From Jannaschia maritima (GTDB lineage Bacteria; Pseudomonadota; Alphaproteobacteria; Rhodobacterales; Rhodobacteraceae), in contig NZ_JARGZA010000007.1 in NCBI RefSeq assembly GCF_030973515.1, positions 62,001 to 126,000 of the forward strand: a stretch of DNA of 64,000 nucleotides. The letters run 5' to 3'. This document shows, piece by piece, positions 52,808 through 61,254 of the stretch; position 1 is the first letter of the stretch, and every line of letters starts with the position of its first letter. The position numbers and the translations under genes were made by a program. The notes below the pieces were generated by a model, which was given only the letters and a program-made list of their open reading frames with translations, searched no databases and had not been told where the DNA came from.

Positions 52808-53448
52808 CGGGCGATGGGTGGGAAGGCCGCGTCCCGCAATGTGCAGTCGCGGATCACGTCGGCGCCGCAGCGACGGGGGGACAACATGCGATCCAAGCAG
52901 ATGCGCACCTCGCGGATGCGACCCTCGCGACAGGTCACGGTCAGCCCGTCGGCGGACAGATCGGGGTTCACCTCCAGGAAGGCATCCTCGACCACCGCGG
53001 CGGGAAGGGTCACGGCCCTATCCAGCTCGCGCAGCAGTGGCGGGCGGGTCACCGTGTCGTAGGCCCGTCGCGACAGCGCATAGTAGTCGGACGCCGCCAG
53101 CCCCGAACAGGTTCCGTGCTTGTTCCATTGGTGCCACGCCGATCCAGAGGTCCCGTACAGATCCGCCAGTGCCGCGGTGTCGGACCCTGACGGTGCGCGT
53201 TCCACGGTCGGGCAATGGGCGGGCCACCCCCGCTCGTATTGCGGCCACAGGCCGTGCAGCACCCAACCATGGCCGCGACCCGATTCGCATTGCGGCGACC
53301 CCCGTGCCGATCCCTCCGCCGCGCACCAGGACGGAGACCAGGACAGCGCCAGGACCCAATAGTCGAAGACGCCCGCACGCTCCCCCTCCGCACGGGCTGT
53401 GGCAGCCGCCGCCATCGTCATCGCCAAGACCAAGACCGCTCCGCGCAT
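52804..53448 (-). CDS. Ribonuclease T2 family protein
   Basis: A 214-residue secreted or periplasmic RNase. Signal peptide (1-20), then the two catalytic boxes HGLWPQ (65-70) and WNKHGTC (108-114), both with their histidines. It cuts single-stranded RNA through a cyclic phosphate. The ATG at 53448 gives a clean signal peptide and has a GGGGAAG site. It diverges from trcR. Confidence 0.9.
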   Translation of the reverse strand: MRGAVLVLAMTMAAAATARAEGERAGVFDYWVLALSWSPSWCAAEGSARGSPQCESGRGHGWVLHGLWPQYERGWPAHCPTVERAPSGSDTAALADLYGTSGSAWHQWNKHGTCSGLAASDYYALSRRAYDTVTRPPLLRELDRAVTLPAAVVEDAFLEVNPDLSADGLTVTCREGRIREVRICLDRMLSPRRCGADVIRDCTLRDAAFPPIAR

Positions 53449-53582
53449 CCGCACTTCCCCCCACCGGTTCGTTTCCCTATATGGCACGCCAAGTTTCCCG
53501 AACGCGAGAACCCGCAGGCTGCGCCTGCCGCCGGGGACGGCGATCGGGGAAGGCATGCCAATCGCCCGCAGGAGGCCCCGAG

Positions 53583-54341
53583 ATGAACAAGCCGCTCCAC
53601 GCCAAGGCCACCGCCGTCTGGCTGGTCGACAACACGACCCTGACGTTCAAACAGGTCGGCGAATTTTGCGACCTGCACGAATTGGAGGTCCAGGGCATCG
53701 CGGACGGCGACGTGGCCGTGGGCGTGAAGGGCTTCGACCCGATCGCGAACAATCAACTCACGCGTGAGGAGATCGAGAAGGCCGAGAAGGACCCCTTGCG
53801 CAGGCTGACGCTGAAGCACAATCCGGCCGCCGAAGGCGAGCAGAAGCGCCGCGGACCCCGTTATACGCCGTTGTCGAAGCGCCAGGACAGGCCCGCATCG
53901 ATCCTGTGGCTGGTCAAGTTCCATCCGGAACTGGCGGACAGCCAGATCTCGAAGCTGATCGGCACGACGAAGCCCACGATCCAGTCGATCCGAGAGCGCA
54001 CGCATTGGAACATGCAGAACCTCCAGCCGGTCGATCCGGTTGCGCTGGGCCTGTGCAAGCAGACCGAACTGGATGCCGCTGTCCAGAAGGCGGCGCAGCA
54101 GAAGGCCAAGGAGGGCGCGGTCATGTCCGACGACGAACGGCGCAAGCTGGTGTCGACGGAGCAGTCGCTAGGGATGGACGACAGCGAACCGCGGATGCCG
54201 TCCTCGATGTCGGGGTTGGAAACGTTTACGCTGTCGGACGGGCCCGACAAGTCGGACGATGGCCGCACGCCGGATGCGGACAGCTTCTTCAACCTGCCCG
54301 ACGACGGCGAGGACGAGGACGAAGCATCCGAGAACCGATAG
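53583..54341 (+). CDS. trcR: Cell cycle transcriptional regulator TrcR (DUF1013)
   Basis: A 252-residue protein. It begins with the conserved PLHAKATAVWLVDNTTL segment and contains a helix-turn-helix-like region (FHPELADSQISKLIGTTKPT). The C-terminus is acidic (EDEDEASE). It matches the alphaproteobacterial DUF1013/TrcR family linked to the CtrA cell cycle network. Confidence 0.88.
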   Translation: MNKPLHAKATAVWLVDNTTLTFKQVGEFCDLHELEVQGIADGDVAVGVKGFDPIANNQLTREEIEKAEKDPLRRLTLKHNPAAEGEQKRRGPRYTPLSKRQDRPASILWLVKFHPELADSQISKLIGTTKPTIQSIRERTHWNMQNLQPVDPVALGLCKQTELDAAVQKAAQQKAKEGAVMSDDERRKLVSTEQSLGMDDSEPRMPSSMSGLETFTLSDGPDKSDDGRTPDADSFFNLPDDGEDEDEASENR

Positions 54342-54422
54342 GCGCAAGTCGCGCGATGCGCCACCGCCCTGCCGGAATTCCGCTATGGTCCGGACACGGG
54401 CCCGGGCGATACGGGTCGGGTC

Positions 54423-54800
54423 ATGCATCTCGCCCCGATCATCGACCGCTATCTGCGGGAGCAATCAGGAACGGTCCAGGTCGACTGGACCGTCTTGACG
54501 TTCGGCGCGACGGTCACGGCCCTGGCCACGGCCGCGGTGCTGGTGAACGCGACCGGTTCCATCAGCGACGTGATGCGCGCCGAGATCACGGGTGAGCGGA
54601 CCGTCGTGGACGACACTCAGACGACGGCGGACGGCGATCCGATCGCGGACGCCGACCCGATTGACGATGACGACGATCATACGTGCGGTGGCAGGAAGAT
54701 CAGCGCGGTCGTGATCGCCACGGGCAAGCGGGTCTGCGTCGGCGTCGGCGTCAAGAACAACCGCGGCAACGGCCGCGACATTGGCCTTCCGATCGATTGA
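54423..54800 (+). CDS. Unknown small protein with Flp-pilin-like N-terminus
   Basis: A 125-residue protein. One hydrophobic helix (about 22-45), preceded by an acidic DWT segment, resembles the start of Flp/TadE-type pilins common in this lineage. A short Asp-rich stretch (DADPIDDDDDH, about 75-87) and two cysteines follow. No tad genes are nearby. It could also be a plain single-span membrane protein. Confidence 0.5.
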   Translation: MHLAPIIDRYLREQSGTVQVDWTVLTFGATVTALATAAVLVNATGSISDVMRAEITGERTVVDDTQTTADGDPIADADPIDDDDDHTCGGRKISAVVIATGKRVCVGVGVKNNRGNGRDIGLPID

Positions 54801-54822
54801 CGGTGCGGGGATCGGACCGACC

Positions 54823-55098
54823 GTGCGTGCCCTCCTGACGTTCACCACCCTGATGGCATGCACAGCCGTGGTGATGTCGGCGAATGCCGGGCCGGCCGCG
54901 ATCACGGTTCTGTTCGGAATGGGCTTCATGGCCATGATGACGTCGATCGGCTCCGCCAGCGTTCGGGACGCCGCCGCGCGCACCGCCCGTCGGCTGCGTC
55001 CCAAGGTCACGAGGCGCGCGGCACGCGTGACCTCGCGCTTGGCGGGCTGCCCAGTGAAGCCGGTCGTTCCCCGTCGCCCTTCCCAGAACCGCCGCTAG
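54823..55098 (+). CDS. Possible small membrane protein
   Basis: A 91-residue frame from a GTG at 54823 (a TTG at 54781 is possible). Two hydrophobic helices (about 2-20 and 24-40) are followed by an Arg-rich tail. It follows the Flp-like gene by 22 bp and overlaps the convergent DsbD-like gene by 4 bp. Nothing identifies it, so it may be spurious. Confidence 0.35.
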   Translation: MRALLTFTTLMACTAVVMSANAGPAAITVLFGMGFMAMMTSIGSASVRDAAARTARRLRPKVTRRAARVTSRLAGCPVKPVVPRRPSQNRR

Positions 55099-55904
55099 CC
55101 GCCCACGCACCCTGCCAACTCTATGGCGCCATCCGTGCCGATCGCGGTGATTCGCAGATCGCCCCGCGCGATGGCCACGGGGCCCCGCCGCGCCATCGCG
55201 TCCGCCCGCGCGACGATGCGCCCCGCATCGCGGGTGAGGGTCGCGTCCTCGATCCACAGGGACGGGTCGCCCGCCTCGATCGCCACGGCCCGAATGTCGG
55301 ACAGGGGCAGTGCCGGCAATTGGACGGTGACCGACATCGCCTTGCCATCAGGCCTCAGGACGCAGGTCGCCGTCCGGTCGCTGACCGGGGTCCTCCGTGC
55401 CAAGGCCTGACGCACTGGCCCGGGGATGCCGGATCGGACGGGCAGATCGGCGCGGACGCGGAAGCGCACCGGGACGCAGATCTCGGCGCAGACGCCGATG
55501 TCGATCGAGCCGTCCAACCGAACGGGGCGGGCCGGATCGCGTACCGCGATGGCCAACGGCAGGACAAAGTCGCGGTCGTAGCCGATGGACTGCCCTGCGC
55601 CCTGTGCGAACACGCGGGGGGCGGGCCATACGGGATCGACCCGCGACAGATTCTCGGATCCCCGCCAGTCCAGCCGGGGCGAGATCCCCAGGCTGCCCGC
55701 GCTGCGCCAGTACGTCTTCCAGCCCGCCGCGAGCTGAAAGGACAGGCCCGCGTAATGACGTCCGTCCGAACCACGCCCACCCGCGATCACCCCCACTTGG
55801 ACGAGGGTGCCCAGGGCCTTGTCCGATTGCGCGACGCCGGGTCCGCCCGACGACAGGGCAACGATCAGCGCGATGACGACGGCGAGGAAGGGGGTCGAAT
55901 GCAT
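55095..55904 (-). CDS. DsbD N-terminal-like (thiol:disulfide interchange) domain protein
   Basis: A 269-residue exported protein: signal peptide (about 1-28), then an immunoglobulin-like DsbD-alpha type domain with YAGLSFQLAAGWKTYWRSAG and the cysteine pair in GVCAEICVP. It lacks membrane and thioredoxin modules of full DsbD. It may pass electrons to periplasmic thiols. The start at 55904 follows the family. Confidence 0.78.
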   Translation of the reverse strand: MHSTPFLAVVIALIVALSSGGPGVAQSDKALGTLVQVGVIAGGRGSDGRHYAGLSFQLAAGWKTYWRSAGSLGISPRLDWRGSENLSRVDPVWPAPRVFAQGAGQSIGYDRDFVLPLAIAVRDPARPVRLDGSIDIGVCAEICVPVRFRVRADLPVRSGIPGPVRQALARRTPVSDRTATCVLRPDGKAMSVTVQLPALPLSDIRAVAIEAGDPSLWIEDATLTRDAGRIVARADAMARRGPVAIARGDLRITAIGTDGAIELAGCVGG

Positions 55905-55998
55905 GCGACCGCATCTAGCCGTATGGTGCACGGATGGAAAATCACGAGGTCGTCGTCACCCCGTCGGTCCGCGCCCTGCGACGCGGTGACCGATTGAG

Positions 55999-56016
55999 TG
56001 TCAGACGCGGCTGACA
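55999..56016. promoter_or_regulatory. Palindrome TGTCAG-N6-CTGACA upstream of yqgE
   Basis: A perfect 6-bp-arm inverted repeat, 12 bp before the yqgE start codon. It is a candidate operator or a 5' hairpin; no regulator can be named. Confidence 0.4.
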
Positions 56017-56028
56017 TAGGACCTGACC

Positions 56029-56598
56029 ATGTCCTCTGACTACGAGACGCCCAGCCTCACGGGCAAGTTGCTGATCGCGATGCCGGCCATCGCCGATACG
56101 CAGTTCCGAGGCGCGGTCGTCCTGCTCTGCGCCCACTCGGCGGAGGGTGCGATGGGACTGGTCATCAACCGTCCGGCCGCCGATAGGGCGATTACGCGCT
56201 TGCGGATGAAGGCCGGGGCGTCGGTGATCGAGGCTTGGCAGCCGCTGCATTTCGGCGGCCCGGCAGAGGTGGACCGCCCCTTCGTGCTGCATCCCCCGTC
56301 CTACGATCTGGGCGACACCACTCTCCGCGTGGATGGCGGCCACAGCCTGACCGCGACGTCCCAGGCTATGGAGGACGTGGCGCGTGGCCAAGTTCCGAAG
56401 CGCCGGATCGTCGCACTCGGCTATGCTGGGTGGGGCCCCGGTCAACTGGAACGCGAGATGCTGGCCAACGTCTGGTTGACCACCCCGGCGGATCCGACGA
56501 TCACGTTCGACCTGCCAAACGATCGCAAGTGGCACGCAGCCGCGGGTGCCCTGGGGGTCGAGGCGCATGCGCTTTCGGGGGCGGCAGGGCACGCTTGA
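56029..56598 (+). CDS. yqgE: YqgE/AlgH family protein
   Basis: A 189-residue protein with the UPF0301 pattern: GKLLIAMPAIADTQFRGAVV, EGAMGLVINRP and LGYAGWGPGQLEREM. The function is unresolved (AlgH was linked to alginate control in Pseudomonas). It is convergent with the Sua5 gene. Confidence 0.92.
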   Translation: MSSDYETPSLTGKLLIAMPAIADTQFRGAVVLLCAHSAEGAMGLVINRPAADRAITRLRMKAGASVIEAWQPLHFGGPAEVDRPFVLHPPSYDLGDTTLRVDGGHSLTATSQAMEDVARGQVPKRRIVALGYAGWGPGQLEREMLANVWLTTPADPTITFDLPNDRKWHAAAGALGVEAHALSGAAGHA

Positions 56599-56631
56599 GA
56601 TCTCGGCAGGGGTGGACGGGCTAGGATAGCC

Positions 56632-57588
56632 TCACGCCCGCGGGGCCGCCGCCCGTCGCAACCGATCATTGATCGCGCGTCCCAGGCCGTCCTCCGGAAC
56701 CGGGGCCACATCGATGCGGGTCCGACCCAGACGTGCGGCCAGCGCATCGGCGTCGTGGAGGACCGCGAAGACGGACGCGGCCGCCTCCGCCGGATCGCCG
56801 GTCACGGACAGCGTCAATTCTCCCTCTACGTCACCGAAGCCGATCAGGATCGCATCATCCGTTCGCATCCGCACGTCCAGGCGGACCGGACGGACCGGGG
56901 CGTAGTGGGAGGCCGACTGCCCCGGCGCCTGCAACGCGGCGGGGGCGGTGTCGGCCATCGGGGCGGTGCCTGAAGCCAGGGCCAATGCCTCCCGCGGGAT
57001 GCCGCCATCGCGAAGCACGCGCAGGGGGTCAGTCGCGACGATGGTCGATTCCACGCCCACCGGACAGGGTCCGCCGTCGACGATCGCATCGACCGTCTCG
57101 CCCAGGCCTGCCGCGACGTGATCCGCTCGCGTGGGCGAGATCCGACCCGACCGGTTGGCCGACGGTGCGGCCACGGGCACCCCCGCCGCCAGCAGCACCC
57201 GCCGTGCCAGCGGCGACGCGGGGACCCGGACGGCCACGGTGGACAGCCCCGCCGTCACCGCGGAGGCCAAGCCGTGTCCGTCCCGCAGGGGCAGCACGAG
57301 CGTCAGGGGGCCGGGCCAGAACACTGCGGCCAGAAGGCGAGCGGTCGCGTCGAACACGGCCAAGCGTTCCGCGGCCATCTGGTCCACGACGTGCACGATC
57401 AGGGGGTTGTTCGACGGACGCCCCTTCGCAGCATAGATCCGCGCCACCGCCGCCGGGTCGGTCGCGTCCGCCCCGAGGCCATAGACCGTTTCGGTCGGGA
57501 AGGCGACGAGGCCGCCCCGGGCGATCAAGGCGCCCCCCGCCTCGGCGGTAAAGCCCGTCCCGTGACGTCGTGTTCCAGTTGATGCCAT
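56632..57588 (-). CDS. L-threonylcarbamoyladenylate synthase (Sua5/YwlC type)
   Basis: A 318-residue enzyme with the YrdC fold (about 12-205; GLVAFPTETVYGLGADA, KGRPSNNPLIVHV, APSANRSGRISPT) and a C-terminal Sua5 domain. It makes threonylcarbamoyl-AMP for the t6A37 modification of tRNAs. The ATG at 57588 has AGAGG five bases upstream. It diverges from the acyl-CoA dehydrogenase gene. Confidence 0.92.
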   Translation of the reverse strand: MASTGTRRHGTGFTAEAGGALIARGGLVAFPTETVYGLGADATDPAAVARIYAAKGRPSNNPLIVHVVDQMAAERLAVFDATARLLAAVFWPGPLTLVLPLRDGHGLASAVTAGLSTVAVRVPASPLARRVLLAAGVPVAAPSANRSGRISPTRADHVAAGLGETVDAIVDGGPCPVGVESTIVATDPLRVLRDGGIPREALALASGTAPMADTAPAALQAPGQSASHYAPVRPVRLDVRMRTDDAILIGFGDVEGELTLSVTGDPAEAAASVFAVLHDADALAARLGRTRIDVAPVPEDGLGRAINDRLRRAAAPRA

Positions 57589-57665
57589 GCGCCTCTGCAC
57601 CCTAGGTTCCGCCAAACCGACCCCGCCATAGCGTCGCCGGGTCGCCAGCACCACAGGAGCCTGCC

Positions 57666-59339
57666 ATGTCCTATCGCGCCCCGCTGAACGACATCCGCTT
57701 CGTGTTGGACCATGTCGTGGGCTTCGACCGAGTCGCCGCGACCGACCGCTTCGCCGAAGCCACGCCCGACACTGTGGACGCCATCCTGACGGAGGCCGCC
57801 AGGCTGTCTGAGGACGTGCTGGCCCCCCTGAACCGCCCCGGCGACACGCAGCCCGCGACGTTGGAGAACGGTGTGGTCCGGACCGCGCCCGGCTTCGCGG
57901 AAGGGTTCCGCGCCATCGCCGACGGCGGGTGGATCGGCATCAACGCCGACCCGGAACACGGCGGCATGGGCCTGCCCTTCACCCTGACGGCGGCGGTGAA
58001 CGAAATGATGGGTTCGGCCTGCCTGGCGCTGCAGTTGAACCCCCTGTTGACCCAAGGCCAGATCGAAGCGCTCGAGGCGCATGCCTCCGACGACCTCAAG
58101 GCGCTGTACTTGCCTAAGCTGATTTCCGGCGAATGGACCGGCACCATGAACCTGACCGAGCCGCAGGCCGGATCCGATGTGGGCGCCTTGCGCGCCAAGG
58201 CCGAACCCAACGGCGACGGGACCTATGCGGTGTCCGGGCAGAAGATCTACATTTCCTGGGGGGATGCGGACTTCATCGACAACGTCTGCCACCTCGTCCT
58301 GGCGCGCCTGCCGGACGGGGCCGAAGGGACGAAGGGGATCAGCCTGTTCATGGTGCCCAAGCGTCTGCCCCGGGACGACGGCAGCGCAGGAGATCCCAAT
58401 GCCCTTCGCGTCGTGTCGCTGGAGCACAAGCTCGGCCTGCACGGCAGCCCGACGGCCGTGATGGAGTACGACCGCGCGACCGGCTGGCTGGTGGGCGAGC
58501 CGCACAAGGGCATGGCCGCGATGTTCACCATGATGAACAACGCCCGCGTCGGCGTCGGCGTGCAGGGGCTGTCCATCGCGGAGGCCGCGATGCAGCACGC
58601 TCTGCGCTACGCGCTGGATCGCAAGCAGGGCAAGTCCCACGTCCCCGATGGCTCCATCCTCGAACATGCCGACGTGCGGCGGACGATCCTGTCCATGAAG
58701 GCCCGTACCTTCGCCGTCCGTGCGATGTGCCTGGACTGCGCGGTGTCGCTGGACCTGGGGCGGGCGGAAGGTGACGCTGCGATGAGGGCGCGTGGCGCGT
58801 TCCTGACGCCCATCGCCAAGGCCTATGGCACCGATACGGGGATCGGGGTCGCGGGCGACGGCATCCAGATCCACGGCGGCATGGGCTTCGTGGAGGAGAC
58901 GGGCGCGGCCCAGTTCCTGCGGGACGTGCGCGTTACCGCCATCTACGAGGGGACGAACGGGATCCAGGCTATGGATCTTGTGGGACGGAAGTTGGCCGAC
59001 GGCGGCGATGCGGCCTTCGCCCTGTTGGACGAGGTGGAACAGACCGATCACGACGGCCTGCGCGCAGCCGCGATCGAGCTACGCACCCTGACCCAGTGGA
59101 TGCTGGACCAACCGATGCAGGACCGCCTCGCGGGCTCCGTCGCCTATCTGGCGGCCTTCGCGCGGGTGCTGGCCGTCCACTATCACCTGCGGGCGGCGGC
59201 GGCGGACGCGGACCGTTCGCGTCTGGCCCGCTTCGCCGCCACCTGCCTGCTGCCGGAAGCCCTGGCCGAGATGGCGAAGGCCCGCGCGGGGGCGGAAGAA
59301 CTGTACGCCCTGACCACGGACGAACTGGCTGCCGCGTGA
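57666..59339 (+). CDS. Acyl-CoA dehydrogenase
   Basis: A 557-residue flavoprotein of the long class with an extra C-terminal helical domain. MNLTEPQAGSDVG, GLHGSPTAVMEY and the catalytic-base region YEGTNGIQAMDLVGRK are visible. It oxidises acyl-CoA to enoyl-CoA and feeds electrons to ETF. Its stop overlaps the start of the MBL hydrolase gene (GTGA, 59336-59339). Confidence 0.92.
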   Translation: MSYRAPLNDIRFVLDHVVGFDRVAATDRFAEATPDTVDAILTEAARLSEDVLAPLNRPGDTQPATLENGVVRTAPGFAEGFRAIADGGWIGINADPEHGGMGLPFTLTAAVNEMMGSACLALQLNPLLTQGQIEALEAHASDDLKALYLPKLISGEWTGTMNLTEPQAGSDVGALRAKAEPNGDGTYAVSGQKIYISWGDADFIDNVCHLVLARLPDGAEGTKGISLFMVPKRLPRDDGSAGDPNALRVVSLEHKLGLHGSPTAVMEYDRATGWLVGEPHKGMAAMFTMMNNARVGVGVQGLSIAEAAMQHALRYALDRKQGKSHVPDGSILEHADVRRTILSMKARTFAVRAMCLDCAVSLDLGRAEGDAAMRARGAFLTPIAKAYGTDTGIGVAGDGIQIHGGMGFVEETGAAQFLRDVRVTAIYEGTNGIQAMDLVGRKLADGGDAAFALLDEVEQTDHDGLRAAAIELRTLTQWMLDQPMQDRLAGSVAYLAAFARVLAVHYHLRAAAADADRSRLARFAATCLLPEALAEMAKARAGAEELYALTTDELAAA

Positions 59340-60427
59340 CCACGCCTGCCGACGACGGGGGCGCCGCGTTCGAAGGCGACCCCATTCCGGATGGCAATGC
59401 CGGACTGCGCTTCCCCTGGGACGCGCCCCCGCCGGAAGGCGAGGTCACACCCATCGCGGACGGAGTCCTCTGGGCCCGCCTTCCGCTGCCGATGGCGCTG
59501 GACCACGTCAACGTCTACTTCCTGCGCGAACGGGACGGCTGGACGATGGTGGACACCGGTTTCGCCTGCCGCCGGACGCGGGCGATCCTGGATCGCCTGC
59601 GTGCGGGGCCACTGCGTGGGGATCCCATCGTCCGCGTCCTGGTGACGCATCACCATCCGGACCATGTCGGCTTGGCCGGAGACTTGGTGCGGGGCGGGGC
59701 CGAGTTGCTGATGACGCGCACCGCGTGGTTGCTGGCTCGCATGCTGATCCTGGACGTGCAGGACCGGCCGACGTCCGAAACGGTCGCCTTCTGCCGCGCC
59801 TACGGGATGGACGGCGGGGTCCTGGACCGACGCAAGGGGGAGCGTCCCTTCAATTTCGCCGATTGCTGCGCTCCCCTGCCCGTGGGCTATACCCGCATCC
59901 GGAAGGGCGATCGGATCGAACTAGGCGGTCGGACCTGGGACGTCCATCAGGGCGACGGCCACGCACCCGAGCATGCCGTCCTGTTCGAGGTGGGGGGCGA
60001 CGATCTCGTCCTGGGGGGCGACCAACTGCTGCCGGGCATCTCGCCCAACCTGGGCCTCTATCCGACGGAACCCACAGGCGATCCGGTGGGGGACTGGCTG
60101 GCGGCCTGCGATCGCCTGGCCCCGTCGGCCTGCGACGACCAATTGGTTCTGCCGGGACACAAGCGACCCTTCCGGGGCCTGCCCGCACGGGTGGCCTCGT
60201 TGCGCTCGAACCACGTGCATGCGCTGGACCGCCTGCAAGACCATCTGGCGACCCCGCGCACGGGCGGCGAGTGCTTCACGCCTCTGTTCAAGCGCCCGAT
60301 CGACGATGCGATCTATGGCCTGGCCTTCTTCGAGACGGCGGCCCATCTGAACCATCTCTGGCTGACGGGCCGCGCCACGCGCACGGATCGGGGCGACGGC
60401 GTTTGGCTCTGGCGTCAGGCCACGTGA
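59336..60427 (+). CDS. MBL-fold metallo-hydrolase
   Basis: A 363-residue metallo-beta-lactamase-fold protein with the metal site HHHPDH (105-110) and later His/Asp ligands (GDGHAPEHAV, LGGDQLLP). A C-terminal helical extension resembles LACTB2/RNase-like relatives. The GTG at 59336 overlaps the dehydrogenase stop by four bases, so the two are coupled. A thioesterase-like role in acyl-CoA metabolism is possible. Confidence 0.85.
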   Translation: MTTPADDGGAAFEGDPIPDGNAGLRFPWDAPPPEGEVTPIADGVLWARLPLPMALDHVNVYFLRERDGWTMVDTGFACRRTRAILDRLRAGPLRGDPIVRVLVTHHHPDHVGLAGDLVRGGAELLMTRTAWLLARMLILDVQDRPTSETVAFCRAYGMDGGVLDRRKGERPFNFADCCAPLPVGYTRIRKGDRIELGGRTWDVHQGDGHAPEHAVLFEVGGDDLVLGGDQLLPGISPNLGLYPTEPTGDPVGDWLAACDRLAPSACDDQLVLPGHKRPFRGLPARVASLRSNHVHALDRLQDHLATPRTGGECFTPLFKRPIDDAIYGLAFFETAAHLNHLWLTGRATRTDRGDGVWLWRQAT

Positions 60428-60486
60428 CACCCCCCGCGGGCCACGCTATGGACCCCGCGACCCGAACGTCCGCAGGAGGATCCCCC

Positions 60487-60627
60487 ATGGCCGAGCCCGA
60501 GCACGAACACGGCAAGATGGACACCACCGAGCAGGAGAAGACCTTCGCGGGCTTCGTCACGTTCACGAAGTGGGCCGTGATCGTGATAATCGCGATCCTG
60601 GTCTTCCTGGCGCTCTTCCGCACATGA
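60487..60627 (+). CDS. aa3-type cytochrome c oxidase subunit IV
   Basis: A 46-residue protein: a hydrophilic His/Glu-rich start, then KTFAGFVTFTKWAVIVIIAI with a single membrane helix. It matches the short bacterial aa3 oxidase subunit IV family. The oxidase core genes are elsewhere. AGGAGGA precedes the ATG. Its stop overlaps the next lipoprotein start (ATGA). Confidence 0.9.
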   Translation: MAEPEHEHGKMDTTEQEKTFAGFVTFTKWAVIVIIAILVFLALFRT

Positions 60628-61229
60628 TCCGCCTGGGGCTGGCGCTGGCCGCACTGCTGGCCCTGGGCGCCTGCACCGCCGAGCATCGCTACGACCCGCT
60701 GACGGACGTCGCGGCGCGCGCCTATGCGCATCCCGGACCCGCCACGCTGACCCTGGTCACGGCGATCAACAACCGCTCCGGCGAGGGGGGGCATTCGGCT
60801 TTGCTGGTCAACGGAAGCCAACGGGTGATGTTCGACCCCGCGGGCACCTGGCGCCATCCCACGGTGCCGGAACGTGGCGACGTCCTGTTCGGCATGACGC
60901 CCCTGATGTACGAGTACTACAAGGATTATCACGCGCGTCCGACCTATCACGTCGTCATGCAGGAGGTGACGGTCCCCCCGGCCACCGCCGAACGGGCATT
61001 GCAACTGGTGCAGGCGCATGGGTCCGCATCGAAGGCGACCTGTGGGCAATCGGTGTCGGGCATCCTGCGTGAGTTGGGCTTCACCCAAGTCGAGCGATCT
61101 TGGTTCCCGGCGCGCATCATGAACGACTTCCAGGACGTGCCGCGCGTCCGCCGGACGGAACTGTTCGACGACACCGAGGATGCCTATTCCCCGGAGCGTC
61201 GGACACCCATCCCGGCCCTCGAAGGCTGA
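60624..61229 (+). CDS. Lipoprotein of unknown function
   Basis: A 201-residue protein: lipobox LGAC (Cys16), then a domain with GGHSALLVNGSQRVMFDPAGTW and a later TCGQSVSGIL. The His and Cys suggest a papain-like or permuted NlpC-type fold, but this is a guess. It is translationally coupled to oxidase subunit IV and close to an MFS gene. Confidence 0.68.
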   Translation: MIRLGLALAALLALGACTAEHRYDPLTDVAARAYAHPGPATLTLVTAINNRSGEGGHSALLVNGSQRVMFDPAGTWRHPTVPERGDVLFGMTPLMYEYYKDYHARPTYHVVMQEVTVPPATAERALQLVQAHGSASKATCGQSVSGILRELGFTQVERSWFPARIMNDFQDVPRVRRTELFDDTEDAYSPERRTPIPALEG

Positions 61230-61254
61230 TCCGGGCGAGGGGCGGCAGGGAATC

